Positions 1-7,431 of a stretch of DNA of 64,000 bases are shown in pieces. The DNA is from Pseudooceanicola nitratireducens (GTDB taxonomy: Bacteria > Pseudomonadota > Alphaproteobacteria > Rhodobacterales > Rhodobacteraceae), in the NCBI RefSeq assembly GCF_900109195.1, contig NZ_FNZG01000002.1, forward strand, positions 628,191 to 692,190, in the 5' to 3' direction. The notes beneath the pieces were generated by a model. It was not told the DNA's origin. It saw nothing but the letters and a program-made list of their open reading frames with translations, and made no database searches. The position numbers and the translations under genes were made by a program. How positions within the stretch are numbered: the first letter of the stretch is position 1; every line of letters starts with the position of its first letter.

Positions 1-1
1 G

Positions 2-319
2 CTGATGGCCCATGGGGCGCAGCTGGTGGCCGATGACCGCACGATTCTGACCCGTGATGGCGACGCGCTGATCGCGCAGGCCCCCGACACGATCCGCGGC
101 CGGATCGAGGCGCGCGGAATGGGCATCCTGAAGGCCGATCCCGCCGGGCCGACCCCGGTGGCGGCCATCGTCACCATGTCGGATGTGGAAACAGATCGTC
201 TTCCGCCGCGACGCAGCAGGAATTTGCTGGGGATTCCGCTCCCCTTGCTTCACTATGTGGAGAGCCCGTATTTCGCCGCGTCCCTCTTGCAATATATGAA
301 GGGGGGTCGTGATGCCTAG
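2..319 (+). CDS. hprK: HPr kinase/phosphorylase, C-terminal part (cut by window edge)
   Basis: Only about the last 105 residues are inside the window; the frame is open to the left edge, so the start lies outside. The family phosphorylates and dephosphorylates a serine of HPr. Alphaproteobacterial HprK is short and keeps only the kinase domain; the visible part, with the 'IRGRIEARGMGIL' segment and the basic 'RRSRNLLGIPLPLL' tail, matches the C-terminal region of such proteins. The TAG stop lies 12 bases before the rapZ start, and EIIA and HPr genes follow, the usual order of the alphaproteobacterial regulatory PTS cluster. The family call rests on both sequence and neighbours. Confidence 0.85.
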   Translation: MMAHGAQLVADDRTILTRDGDALIAQAPDTIRGRIEARGMGILKADPAGPTPVAAIVTMSDVETDRLPPRRSRNLLGIPLPLLHYVESPYFAASLLQYMKGGRDA

Positions 320-331
320 GGAGGCCTGTTG

Positions 332-1234
332 ATGGGCGTTCAGAGCACAACATTGGAAGCCGCCCCGGCCGTGCGCCGGGTGCTGGTCACCGGCCCTTCC
401 GGGGCCGGGCGCACCACGGCCATCCGTGCGCTGGAAGACCTGGGCTATGAGGCGATCGACAACCTGCCGCTGTCGCTGGTGCCGCGCCTGATGGAAGGCG
501 GCGCAAGCCCCCGGCCCATGGCGCTTGGCATCGACGTGCGGAACCGCGATTTTTCCACCAATGCGCTGATCGAGACGATCGACACCTGGGGCGCGGACCG
601 GACCCAGCCTCTTGAGGTGCTGTATATCGATTGCGCGGTCGAGACGCTGGTGAACCGCTTTTCCGAAACCCGCCGCCGCCATCCCATGGCCCCGGCGGAG
701 ACGCCGCGCGACGGGATCGACAAGGAAATGGACCTGCTGGCCCCGATCCGGGCGCGGGCCGACATGCTGATCGACACGACCGAAATGTCGCCGCATGACC
801 TGCGCGCCCAGATCGCGCAGTGGTTCGCGGTGTCGGAAACCCGGTCTCTCGCCGTCTCGATCCACTCCTTCAGCTACAAGCGCGGGCTGCCACGGGGCAT
901 AGACATGGTGCTGGACACCCGATTCCTTTCCAACCCCTATTGGGAGGAAAGCCTGAGGGGGCTGGACGGCACCTCTGCTGCGGTGCAGAATTACGTCGCG
1001 TCAGACGAAAAGTTTACCGGCTTCTTCGACCGGGTTCTGGATCTGACGCGCACGCTTCTTCCCGCGTATGTGGATGAAGGAAAATCATATTTTGCAATCG
1101 CCTTTGGCTGTACGGGCGGGCAGCACCGGTCCGTGACCATGACAGAGCTTTTGGCCAAAGCCCTTGCAGAAGATGGCTGGCAGGTGTCAATTAGGCATCG
1201 GGAGCTTGAACGCCGCAGTGCGGCGCAGGCCTGA
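332..1234 (+). CDS. rapZ: RNase adapter protein RapZ (P-loop nucleotide-binding)
   Basis: About 300 residues, the family length. The N-terminal P-loop is at residues 21-29 and reads GPSGAGRTT, with Arg at the position of the usual Walker A lysine; it is followed by the family hallmark 'YEAIDNLP'. The C-terminal half carries the RapZ-type '[12 protein letters not shown]' segment. In enterobacteria RapZ binds the small RNA GlmZ and presents it to RNase E; in alphaproteobacteria the role is less clear, but the gene stays with the PTS regulatory genes, as here. I chose ATG 332 because GGGAGG at 319-324 sits seven bases upstream; a TTG three bases earlier is possible. EIIA follows closely. Confidence 0.92.
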   Translation: MGVQSTTLEAAPAVRRVLVTGPSGAGRTTAIRALEDLGYEAIDNLPLSLVPRLMEGGASPRPMALGIDVRNRDFSTNALIETIDTWGADRTQPLEVLYIDCAVETLVNRFSETRRRHPMAPAETPRDGIDKEMDLLAPIRARADMLIDTTEMSPHDLRAQIAQWFAVSETRSLAVSIHSFSYKRGLPRGIDMVLDTRFLSNPYWEESLRGLDGTSAAVQNYVASDEKFTGFFDRVLDLTRTLLPAYVDEGKSYFAIAFGCTGGQHRSVTMTELLAKALAEDGWQVSIRHRELERRSAAQA

Positions 1235-1244
1235 AAGGGTGGGA

Positions 1245-1694
1245 ATGAACAAGACGGGCGCAATTCGCGCGGATCTGCACCAGGATGAGGGGCACCAGCC
1301 CCGGATCGGCATCGTGATCGTTGCCCATGGTGGACTTGCGCACGAATACCTGGCCGCGGTCGAACATGTCGTCGGGCAACAGGCCGGTATCCGTACCATT
1401 GCCATAGACGCCAATTGTGACCGTGGTGCGAAACAGGCCGAAATTTGCGATGCGGCGGATTCGGTCGACAGCGGCAATGGTGTCGTGGTGGTCGTGGACA
1501 TGTTCGGTGGCTCGCCCTCGAACCTGTCGATGATGGCCTGTCGTCCGCATGACCGGCGGATTCTGTACGGTGCCAACCTGCCTCTTCTGATCAAACTGGC
1601 GAAATGCCGGCACAAACCGTTGTCGGATGCTGTAGATGCCGCTACGGAAGCGGGACGCAAGTATATCGACAGCCAGAATCTCAGCACGCATTGA
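1245..1694 (+). CDS. PTS EIIA component, mannose family (regulatory)
   Basis: A protein of 149 residues from ATG 1245. The core 'IGIVIVAHGGLAHE' is the EIIA-Man start, with the phosphorylated histidine at residue 28, and 'VVVVDMFGGSPSN' is the second family signature. EIIA-Man domains accept phosphate from HPr. No sugar-specific EIIB or EIIC gene is nearby, so this is most likely a signalling rather than a transport protein, as is common in alphaproteobacteria. It begins 10 bases after rapZ and ends 5 bases before the HPr start. An N-terminal stretch of about 20 residues precedes the conserved core, so the true start could be slightly further in. Confidence 0.88.
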   Translation: MNKTGAIRADLHQDEGHQPRIGIVIVAHGGLAHEYLAAVEHVVGQQAGIRTIAIDANCDRGAKQAEICDAADSVDSGNGVVVVVDMFGGSPSNLSMMACRPHDRRILYGANLPLLIKLAKCRHKPLSDAVDAATEAGRKYIDSQNLSTH

Positions 1695-1699
1695 TCCCC

Positions 1700-1978
1700 A
1701 TGACCCAGACAGTGACCCGCACGTTTGAAATCGTGAACGAAAAGGGCCTGCACGCCCGTGCCTCGGCCAAGCTGGTCGAAGTGGTCGAGGATTTCGACGC
1801 CCGGGCCGAAGTCGCCCGCGACGGGATGAGCGCCAGCGGCGACAGCATCATGGGGCTTTTGATGTTGGCAGCGTCGAAGGGAACCACTATTGAGGTCCAA
1901 ACCTCGGGCCCCGAGGCCGTGGCGCTTGCGGATGCACTGCAGGCACTGGTGGCGAACAGGTTCGGCGAGGACATGTGA
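1700..1978 (+). CDS. HPr phosphocarrier protein
   Basis: A 92-residue HPr domain. 'GLHARASAKLV' holds the active-site His18 that takes phosphate from enzyme I, and 'SGDSIMGLLML' holds the regulatory serine (residue 49) that HPr kinase would modify. It lies 5 bases after the EIIA gene and in the same cluster as hprK, so donor, regulator and acceptor genes are together. Enzyme I is not seen in the window. In organisms without sugar permeases, HPr serves a regulatory phosphorelay; that role here is inferred from the neighbours. The start is the ATG at 1700, which gives the standard family length. Confidence 0.93.
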   Translation: MTQTVTRTFEIVNEKGLHARASAKLVEVVEDFDARAEVARDGMSASGDSIMGLLMLAASKGTTIEVQTSGPEAVALADALQALVANRFGEDM

Positions 1979-2024
1979 GGCGTCGGGCATAGATCCGACC
2001 TGACAAAAGGCAGGGGACCAACCC

Positions 2025-2936
2025 TTGGTGGACAGTTCGCAAAATCGGCCGGATGACACGTCGCGCCCGGGCGAAGCCCAGGCCGCGCAGGACCTGACCT
2101 TTACCAAATACGATCGCCGGTCGCTGACCTATTCGACGTCCTTCGACGATCCCTATCGGCGCAACATCATCCGCGCGATCGAATGGATGACGGGCAAGGT
2201 CTCGATCATCCGGATGATCCGCAAGTTCGAAAAACGCGGCGCACCGCAGGGCCAGGCCTTTTGGCGGGCGACGCTGGATGTCATGGGGATCGACCTTCTG
2301 ACCCCCGCCGAACAGCTGGCGCGCATCCCCAAGGACGGCCCCGTGGTGGTGGTGGCGAACCATCCGCACGGCATGGTCGACGGCATGATCTTTGCCGATC
2401 TGATCGGTCGGGTGCGCAACGACTACAAGATCCTGACCCGCCAGCTGCTGACCGGCATCGACGAGGTCGCTTCAAGCTACATGATCCCGGTGCCCTTCCC
2501 GCATGACGAGGACGCGCAGCGCAAGTCGGTCGAGATGCGGGCGAAGGCCATGGCACACCTGAAAGAGGACGGGCTGATCGCCCTGTTCCCCTCGGGCGTG
2601 GTGGCGGCATCCAAGACGATGTTCGGCCCCGCGGTCGAGGCCGAGTGGAACGTCTTTACTGCGCAGATGATCCGCCGGTCTGGCGCGCGCGTGGTGCCGA
2701 TGTTCTTCCCTGGATCGAACAGCCGCTGGTACCAGATGGCCAACCGGATCAGCCCGATCCTGCGCCAGGCGCTGCTGCTGCACGAGATCGTGCACAGCTG
2801 CAACAAGCCGCAGGCCCCTGTCGTGGGCGAACCGCTGACCGATCAGCAGATGGAGCGGTTGAAGACGGATCCGCGCGGCTTCATGGCCTGGCTGCGCGAC
2901 CACACGCTGTCGCTTGGGCAGACCGCGCAGGGCTGA
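2025..2936 (+). CDS. Lysophospholipid acyltransferase family protein (PlsC-like)
   Basis: 303 residues. The acyltransferase block 'VVVANHPHGMVDGM' (residues 107-121) has the conserved Asn-His and Asp of the PlsC/LPLAT fold, and 'LIALFPSGVVA' and 'VVPMFFPGSNS' match the downstream substrate-binding blocks. Such enzymes move an acyl chain from acyl-ACP or acyl-CoA to a lysolipid at the inner face of the membrane. The exact acceptor cannot be read from sequence. The frame begins with TTG at 2025 and GTG at 2028; GGCAGGGG at about 2010-2017 fits either. It follows the HPr gene by about 46 bases and may be co-transcribed. Confidence 0.82.
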   Translation: MVDSSQNRPDDTSRPGEAQAAQDLTFTKYDRRSLTYSTSFDDPYRRNIIRAIEWMTGKVSIIRMIRKFEKRGAPQGQAFWRATLDVMGIDLLTPAEQLARIPKDGPVVVVANHPHGMVDGMIFADLIGRVRNDYKILTRQLLTGIDEVASSYMIPVPFPHDEDAQRKSVEMRAKAMAHLKEDGLIALFPSGVVAASKTMFGPAVEAEWNVFTAQMIRRSGARVVPMFFPGSNSRWYQMANRISPILRQALLLHEIVHSCNKPQAPVVGEPLTDQQMERLKTDPRGFMAWLRDHTLSLGQTAQG

Positions 2937-2978
2937 CCTATTGGCGGTCGCCTCGGGACTAGCCGCAGCCGCTAAGGA

Positions 2979-3755
2979 TCAGCTGGACCGGATCGCCCGG
3001 AACAGGGCCGAGGCCAGCCAGCCCGCAAGTATGGCAATCGTCAGCGACAGCAGGCCATAGATGAACGGCTGCTGGCGCGACATCATGTAAAGCCAACGTT
3101 CCAACCCCACCTTGGTCACGTCGATCACCGTGTCAAAGCGCGACACCACGTGGCCTTCGCGCAGCAGGAAGACGCGGGTGTCATAGCTGCCCTCGGTCAG
3201 GTTCGACGGCATCGAGATCGAGGTGCGGAACAGGGTCTGCTGGTCCAGCGTCACGCCGCCTTCGAGGCTTTGATAGACGCCCTGGTTTTCCCGGATCCGG
3301 ATCAGCGCGCGGGTGTAATCCGCCGGATCCGCCGTATCCGAGGCCGAGCCGACCGATCGGATCGCGCGCGGGACCGAGATCGAGTGCCGCAGATCCTCGG
3401 TCTGGCGCAGGATGTCGGTCAGCGGCGCGGTCGAGGCGACGGTGTAGAAACTGGGGGCGGTCTGGACCTCGACGCTGTCGGTGTTCACCCAGACGCCCAG
3501 GCGGCGGTCCTTCTTGTGAACGGTCACCGGGGTCGAGGGGCCGGCCAGGGTCACGATGACGTCCAGCGGCGTGTCGGTGATCGGGCTTTCACGCTTGATC
3601 GCGCCGAAGATCAGGATTTCCGATCCGTCGAAATTGGCGGTGATGCGCACCCGGTTCTGGCTGAGGCCCAGCACGACCTCTTCCTGCGCGCGGGCCTTGG
3701 TGCCGGGCAGGGCGGTGGTGATCAACATGACAATGGCCAGGAAGGCGCGGATCAT
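2979..3755 (-). CDS. TIGR02186-type membrane-anchored periplasmic protein
   Basis: 258 residues with an N-terminal signal peptide ending near 'ARAQEEV', a periplasmic domain of beta-rich character, and one C-terminal transmembrane helix ('FIYGLLSLTIAILAGWL') followed by a short basic tail. I recognise it as the TIGR02186 family, conserved in alphaproteobacteria and regularly encoded after a TauE/SafE permease. Function is not established; pairing with the permease suggests an accessory role in transport. Its ATG at 3753-3755 overlaps the stop of the TauE gene by 4 bases, an arrangement that favours translational coupling. Confidence 0.8.
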   Translation of the reverse strand: MIRAFLAIVMLITTALPGTKARAQEEVVLGLSQNRVRITANFDGSEILIFGAIKRESPITDTPLDVIVTLAGPSTPVTVHKKDRRLGVWVNTDSVEVQTAPSFYTVASTAPLTDILRQTEDLRHSISVPRAIRSVGSASDTADPADYTRALIRIRENQGVYQSLEGGVTLDQQTLFRTSISMPSNLTEGSYDTRVFLLREGHVVSRFDTVIDVTKVGLERWLYMMSRQQPFIYGLLSLTIAILAGWLASALFRAIRSS

Positions 3756-4678
3756 GGTCTGCCCTCCGCCAGTTCGTACAGCTCGGACGGTGTCAGGAAC
3801 AGGTCCAGCGCCAGTTTCCCGCAGACGGCCAGCACCAGAAGGGCCAGCAGGATGCGCAGCTGTTCCGCCTTCAGTCGCGCGCCCAGGCTGGTGCCGAACT
3901 GCGCGCCGACCACGCCGCCCAGCAGCAGTGTCAGCGCCAGCAGCAGGTCGACGGTCTGGTTGGTGACGGCATGCAGCATCGTGGTGAAGGCGGTGACAAA
4001 GATGATCTGGAACAGCGAGGTGCCGATCACGACCTTGGTGGGCATGTTCAGCAGATAGATCATCGCCGGCACCATGATGAATCCGCCGCCGACGCCCATG
4101 ATCGCGGCAAGGATGCCCACGGACATACCGACCAGGATCGGCGGAATGACCGAGATATAGAGCCCCGAGGTCCGGAAGCGCATCTTGAAGGGCAGGGTGT
4201 AGATCCAGGTGCGCTGGCGGCGCGCCTTGCGGGGGGGCAGGGCACCGCCCAGCTTGCGGGCGCGGCGCAGGGCGCGCAGGCTTTCCACCAGCATCAGCGC
4301 GCCGACCGTGCCCAGGAAGACGACGTAGCACAGGTTCACCAGCAGATCGACCTGACCGAGGCTGCGGAGATAGTTGAAGATCACGATGCCGATGGCCGAT
4401 CCGATCAACCCGCCCACAAGCAGCACGGATCCCATCCGCAGATCGACTGTCTTTCGTTTCAGATGCGCCAGCACGGCCGAGACCGACGAGGCGACGATCT
4501 GGTTGGCCGAGGTGGCCACGGCGACAGCCGGGGGAATGCCCACGAAGAACAGCAGCGGCGTGATCAGGAAGCCTCCGCCCACGCCGAACATGCCGGACAG
4601 GACGCCGACAAGCCCGCCCAGCCCGAAAAGCAGGAACATGTTCACCGAGACTTCGGCTATCGGCAGGTAGACTTGCAT
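3752..4678 (-). CDS. Sulfite exporter TauE/SafE family permease
   Basis: 308 residues when started at the ATG of 'MQVYLPIAEVSVNM' (4678). Two repeated blocks, 'SGMFGVGGGFLITP' in the N-terminal half and 'AAIMGVGGGFIMVPA' in the C-terminal half, are the internal duplication typical of TauE/SafE proteins, with about eight transmembrane helices. Members move sulfite, sulfonates or other organic anions; the substrate here is unknown. A longer in-frame start 84 bases upstream would add a hydrophilic stretch not seen in the family. It overlaps the TIGR02186 gene by 4 bases and runs in the same direction as the ABC transporter genes upstream. Confidence 0.87.
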   Translation of the reverse strand: MQVYLPIAEVSVNMFLLFGLGGLVGVLSGMFGVGGGFLITPLLFFVGIPPAVAVATSANQIVASSVSAVLAHLKRKTVDLRMGSVLLVGGLIGSAIGIVIFNYLRSLGQVDLLVNLCYVVFLGTVGALMLVESLRALRRARKLGGALPPRKARRQRTWIYTLPFKMRFRTSGLYISVIPPILVGMSVGILAAIMGVGGGFIMVPAMIYLLNMPTKVVIGTSLFQIIFVTAFTTMLHAVTNQTVDLLLALTLLLGGVVGAQFGTSLGARLKAEQLRILLALLVLAVCGKLALDLFLTPSELYELAEGRP

Positions 4679-4733
4679 GATCCTACCTAAACCGCCGCGC
4701 TGCAGTGCCGCAAGGGTGTTTGCGGGCCTTCTC

Positions 4734-5702
4734 TCAGCGTTCCTTGACGTAGGGTTCGCCACCGGCCCGCGGCGGGATCGCCTTGCCGACGAAACCAGCC
4801 AGGATGATCACCGTCAGGATATAGGGCAGCGCGTCCAGCAGCTGCACCTGCACCTTGATGCCGATGGTCGCCTGGATCAGGTCGGGCCGCAGGGCCACGG
4901 CCTGAAGGAAGCCGAACAGAAGCGTGGACATCAGCGCGTACCAGGGCCGCCACTTGGCAAAGATCAGTGCGGCAAGGGCGATATACCCCCGGCCTGCGGA
5001 CATGTCCTTGACGAAGCCCGCCTGCAGCGCGGTGGCCAGATAGGCCCCGGCGATGCCACACAGAACGCCGCAGATCAGCACCGCCGCATAGCGCAGCCCC
5101 ACGACCGAGACACCGGCGGTGTCGACGGCGGCGGGGTTTTCGCCCACGGCCCGCAGGCGCAGGCCAAAGCGGGTGCGATAGAGGATCCACCAGGTCAGCG
5201 GCACGGTCAGGAAGCCCAGGTAGACCAGGATCGTGTGACCCGAGATCAGTTCGTAATAGATCGGGCCCAGCACCGGCACGCCCTGAAGACTTTCGGCAAA
5301 GGGAAGGGTGACCGGATTGAACCGTGCGGCGCCGGACAGGGACGGCGTGCGTCCGCCCTGGGCGAACCAGTCCTGAGCGATCAGGACGGTCATGCCCGCA
5401 GCGAGAAAGTTGATCGCCACCCCGGAAATCAGCTGGTTGCCCCGAAAGGTGATCGAGGCCACGCCATGCAGCACCGACAGCACCAGCGACGCGGCAATGC
5501 CCGCCAGAAGGCCCAGCCAGACGGACCCGGTGGTATAGGCAATCGCGGCCGAAAAGAAGGCAGCAATCAGCATCTTGCCCTCAAGCCCGATGTCGAAGAT
5601 CCCGGCACGTTCGGAAAACAGGCCGGCAAGACAGGCCAGCAGCAGCGGGATCGCCAGCCGGACGGTCGAATCGAGAACCTGAAGGATGGTCATGAAATCC
5701 AT
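4734..5702 (-). CDS. ABC transporter permease, BMP/nucleoside type (second permease)
   Basis: 322 residues, highly hydrophobic, with the BPD_transp_2-type pattern 'SERAGIFDIGLEGKMLIAAFFSA' near the N-terminus and 'AVGENPAAVDTAGVSV' in the conserved cytoplasmic loop that contacts the ATPase. It resembles the YufQ/NupQ permeases of bacterial nucleoside transporters. It is the last transporter gene of the minus-strand set; a LysE-type gene sits between it and the first permease with gaps of only 3-4 bases. The purine nucleoside substrate is inferred from family and from the purine deaminase genes 13-15 kb away. Confidence 0.88.
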   Translation of the reverse strand: MDFMTILQVLDSTVRLAIPLLLACLAGLFSERAGIFDIGLEGKMLIAAFFSAAIAYTTGSVWLGLLAGIAASLVLSVLHGVASITFRGNQLISGVAINFLAAGMTVLIAQDWFAQGGRTPSLSGAARFNPVTLPFAESLQGVPVLGPIYYELISGHTILVYLGFLTVPLTWWILYRTRFGLRLRAVGENPAAVDTAGVSVVGLRYAAVLICGVLCGIAGAYLATALQAGFVKDMSAGRGYIALAALIFAKWRPWYALMSTLLFGFLQAVALRPDLIQATIGIKVQVQLLDALPYILTVIILAGFVGKAIPPRAGGEPYVKER

Positions 5703-5705
5703 GGG

Positions 5706-6332
5706 TCAGCTCCGGCTCGTGGCGAGTTTGAAGGCGAAGAAGGTGAACAGCAGGCCAAGCGTCGCCTCGACGCCGCGGCGGGCCTTCTGATAGGCGCGGC
5801 GCACCGGCCCCGAGGACAGGGCGATGGCATAGAACCCGTGCCCGGTCAGCGAAATGGCAAAGGCTCCGGCCAGGAACAGCGCGGTGATCTGCGCGGGGGC
5901 CCCGGTGGTGGCGCCCACGGCGCCGATGGCCAGCCAGAAGACGATCGCCTTGGGGTTGGTGACCTGCAGCAGGTAACCGGTCAGGAAGGCGCGGCCAAAG
6001 GACAGGGGCGGCATCTGGGCGGGTTCGACGCGGGGCGGGTTCAGCGCCTTGCGGAAGGCCCCATAGGCCAGCCAGAGCAGATAGGCCGACCCGATCAGCC
6101 GCAGCAGGGTGATCGCCCAGGCCGCCTGTTGCAGCAGAAGGCCCATGCCCATCAGGGTGATCAGCGCGATGGTCGACGACCCGGCTGCAATGCCAAGCGA
6201 CGCGATCAGCGCCGCGCCGCGTCCGCGCGACAGACCCAGGCCCAGCAGCATCGCTACGGCGGGGCCGGGCGACATCACTGCGACCAGCAGGATAGAGTAG
6301 GAGGCGATGAAGCCCGGAAGGTAGTCGGCCAT
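5706..6332 (-). CDS. LysE/RhtB family amino-acid exporter, embedded in the ABC operon
   Basis: 208 residues, about six transmembrane helices. The N-terminal 'SPGPAVAMLLGLGLSRG' is the LysE/RhtB signature (PGP followed by a glycine-rich loop), and 'TNPKAIVFWLA' is the second conserved block. These proteins export amino acids or related small molecules across the inner membrane. Its placement is unusual: it lies between the two permease genes of a nucleoside ABC transporter, 4 bases after one and 3 bases before the other, so it is almost certainly on the same transcript. Whether it is functionally linked (for example, exporting a breakdown product) is unknown. Confidence 0.85.
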   Translation of the reverse strand: MADYLPGFIASYSILLVAVMSPGPAVAMLLGLGLSRGRGAALIASLGIAAGSSTIALITLMGMGLLLQQAAWAITLLRLIGSAYLLWLAYGAFRKALNPPRVEPAQMPPLSFGRAFLTGYLLQVTNPKAIVFWLAIGAVGATTGAPAQITALFLAGAFAISLTGHGFYAIALSSGPVRRAYQKARRGVEATLGLLFTFFAFKLATSRS

Positions 6333-6336
6333 GGGA

Positions 6337-7431
6337 TCAGCCCTCCTTCCGGCGCAGGGCCAGGAACAGGCGTTCCAGCGGCATGCGCACCATGTTGTCC
6401 AGCGCGCCCGTGAACAGGATCACCAGCGCCTGGATCACCACGATCAATTCGCGCGGGATATTCGTCCAAAGCGCCAGCTCCGCCCCGCCCTGGTAGAGAA
6501 ACCCAAAGAGGATCGCGGCCAGCAGCACGCCGAAGGGGTGATTGCGGCCCATCAGGGCCACCGCGATGCCGATAAAGCCCGCGCCTTCGGTCATGTTCAG
6601 GATCAGGCGCTCGGCCTCGCCCTGCGTGGTGTTGACGGCCATCAGCCCCGCAAGGCCGCCCGAGATCAGCATCGAGACGATGATGATCTTGGTGCCGCTG
6701 ATCCCGGCGTATTTCGCGCCGGTCTGGGACCAGCCGTAGGCGCGGATCTCGTAGCCCAGGCGCGACCGCCAGATCAGCAGCCAGACGAAAAGACAGGCCA
6801 GAAGCGCCAGGAAGAAGCTGACGTTCGCAGGCGCACCGCGGAACAGCGGGTTGCCTTCGCTGGCGAACATGTCCTGGAAGGTGGGCAGGGCGAAGGCCGG
6901 GTCGAACTTGGCCGAGGCGGGCTCCATCGAGCCCTTGGGCTTGAGCACGCCGATCAGCAGGTAGTTCAGCAGGGCGGCGGCGATGAAGTTGAACATGATC
7001 GTGGTGATCACGATGTGGCTGCCGCGTTTCGCCTGCAGATAGGCCGGGATCAGCGCCCAGAGCGCACCGAAGGCCGCAGCCCCCAGGGTCGAGCCGAGCA
7101 TGGCCAGCGACCAGTGCGGCCAGGGCACGTAAAGGCACATCAGGGCAACGCCAAGCCCGCCCAGCATCGCCTGGCCTTCGCCGCCGATGTTGAACATGCG
7201 CGCATGGAAGGCGACCGCCACGGCAAGGCCGGTGAAGATGAAGTTGGTCGCGTAATACAGCGTGTAGCCCCAGCCCGAGGACCGCATCAGCGCGCCGTCG
7301 ACCATCAGGTTGAAAGCCTCGACCGGGCTTTCGCCGATGGCAAGGATCACCAGCGCCGACAGGATCGCGGCCAGCAGAAGGGAAATCAGGGGGATCAGGA
7401 CCACATCGGCCCAGGCGGGCATCTTATCCAT
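6337..7431 (-). CDS. ABC transporter permease, BMP/nucleoside type (first permease)
   Basis: 364 residues. An N-terminal helix is followed by the conserved 'ARMFNIGGEGQAMLGGLG' block and, further on, 'RAYGWSQTGAKYAGISGTKI', the cytoplasmic coupling loop of BPD_transp_2 permeases. It matches the longer permease (YufP/NupP type) of nucleoside importers. The start overlaps the end of the ATPase gene by 8 bases, so the two are translationally linked. Partners are the ATPase and substrate-binding protein upstream and the shorter permease downstream. Confidence 0.88.
   Translation of the reverse strand: MDKMPAWADVVLIPLISLLLAAILSALVILAIGESPVEAFNLMVDGALMRSSGWGYTLYYATNFIFTGLAVAVAFHARMFNIGGEGQAMLGGLGVALMCLYVPWPHWSLAMLGSTLGAAAFGALWALIPAYLQAKRGSHIVITTIMFNFIAAALLNYLLIGVLKPKGSMEPASAKFDPAFALPTFQDMFASEGNPLFRGAPANVSFFLALLACLFVWLLIWRSRLGYEIRAYGWSQTGAKYAGISGTKIIIVSMLISGGLAGLMAVNTTQGEAERLILNMTEGAGFIGIAVALMGRNHPFGVLLAAILFGFLYQGGAELALWTNIPRELIVVIQALVILFTGALDNMVRMPLERLFLALRRKEG

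Noticed and set aside
4677-6413. About 580-codon plus-strand frame across the permease and LysE genes
   Set aside because: Composition is that of an antisense reading, and it spans several real minus-strand genes.
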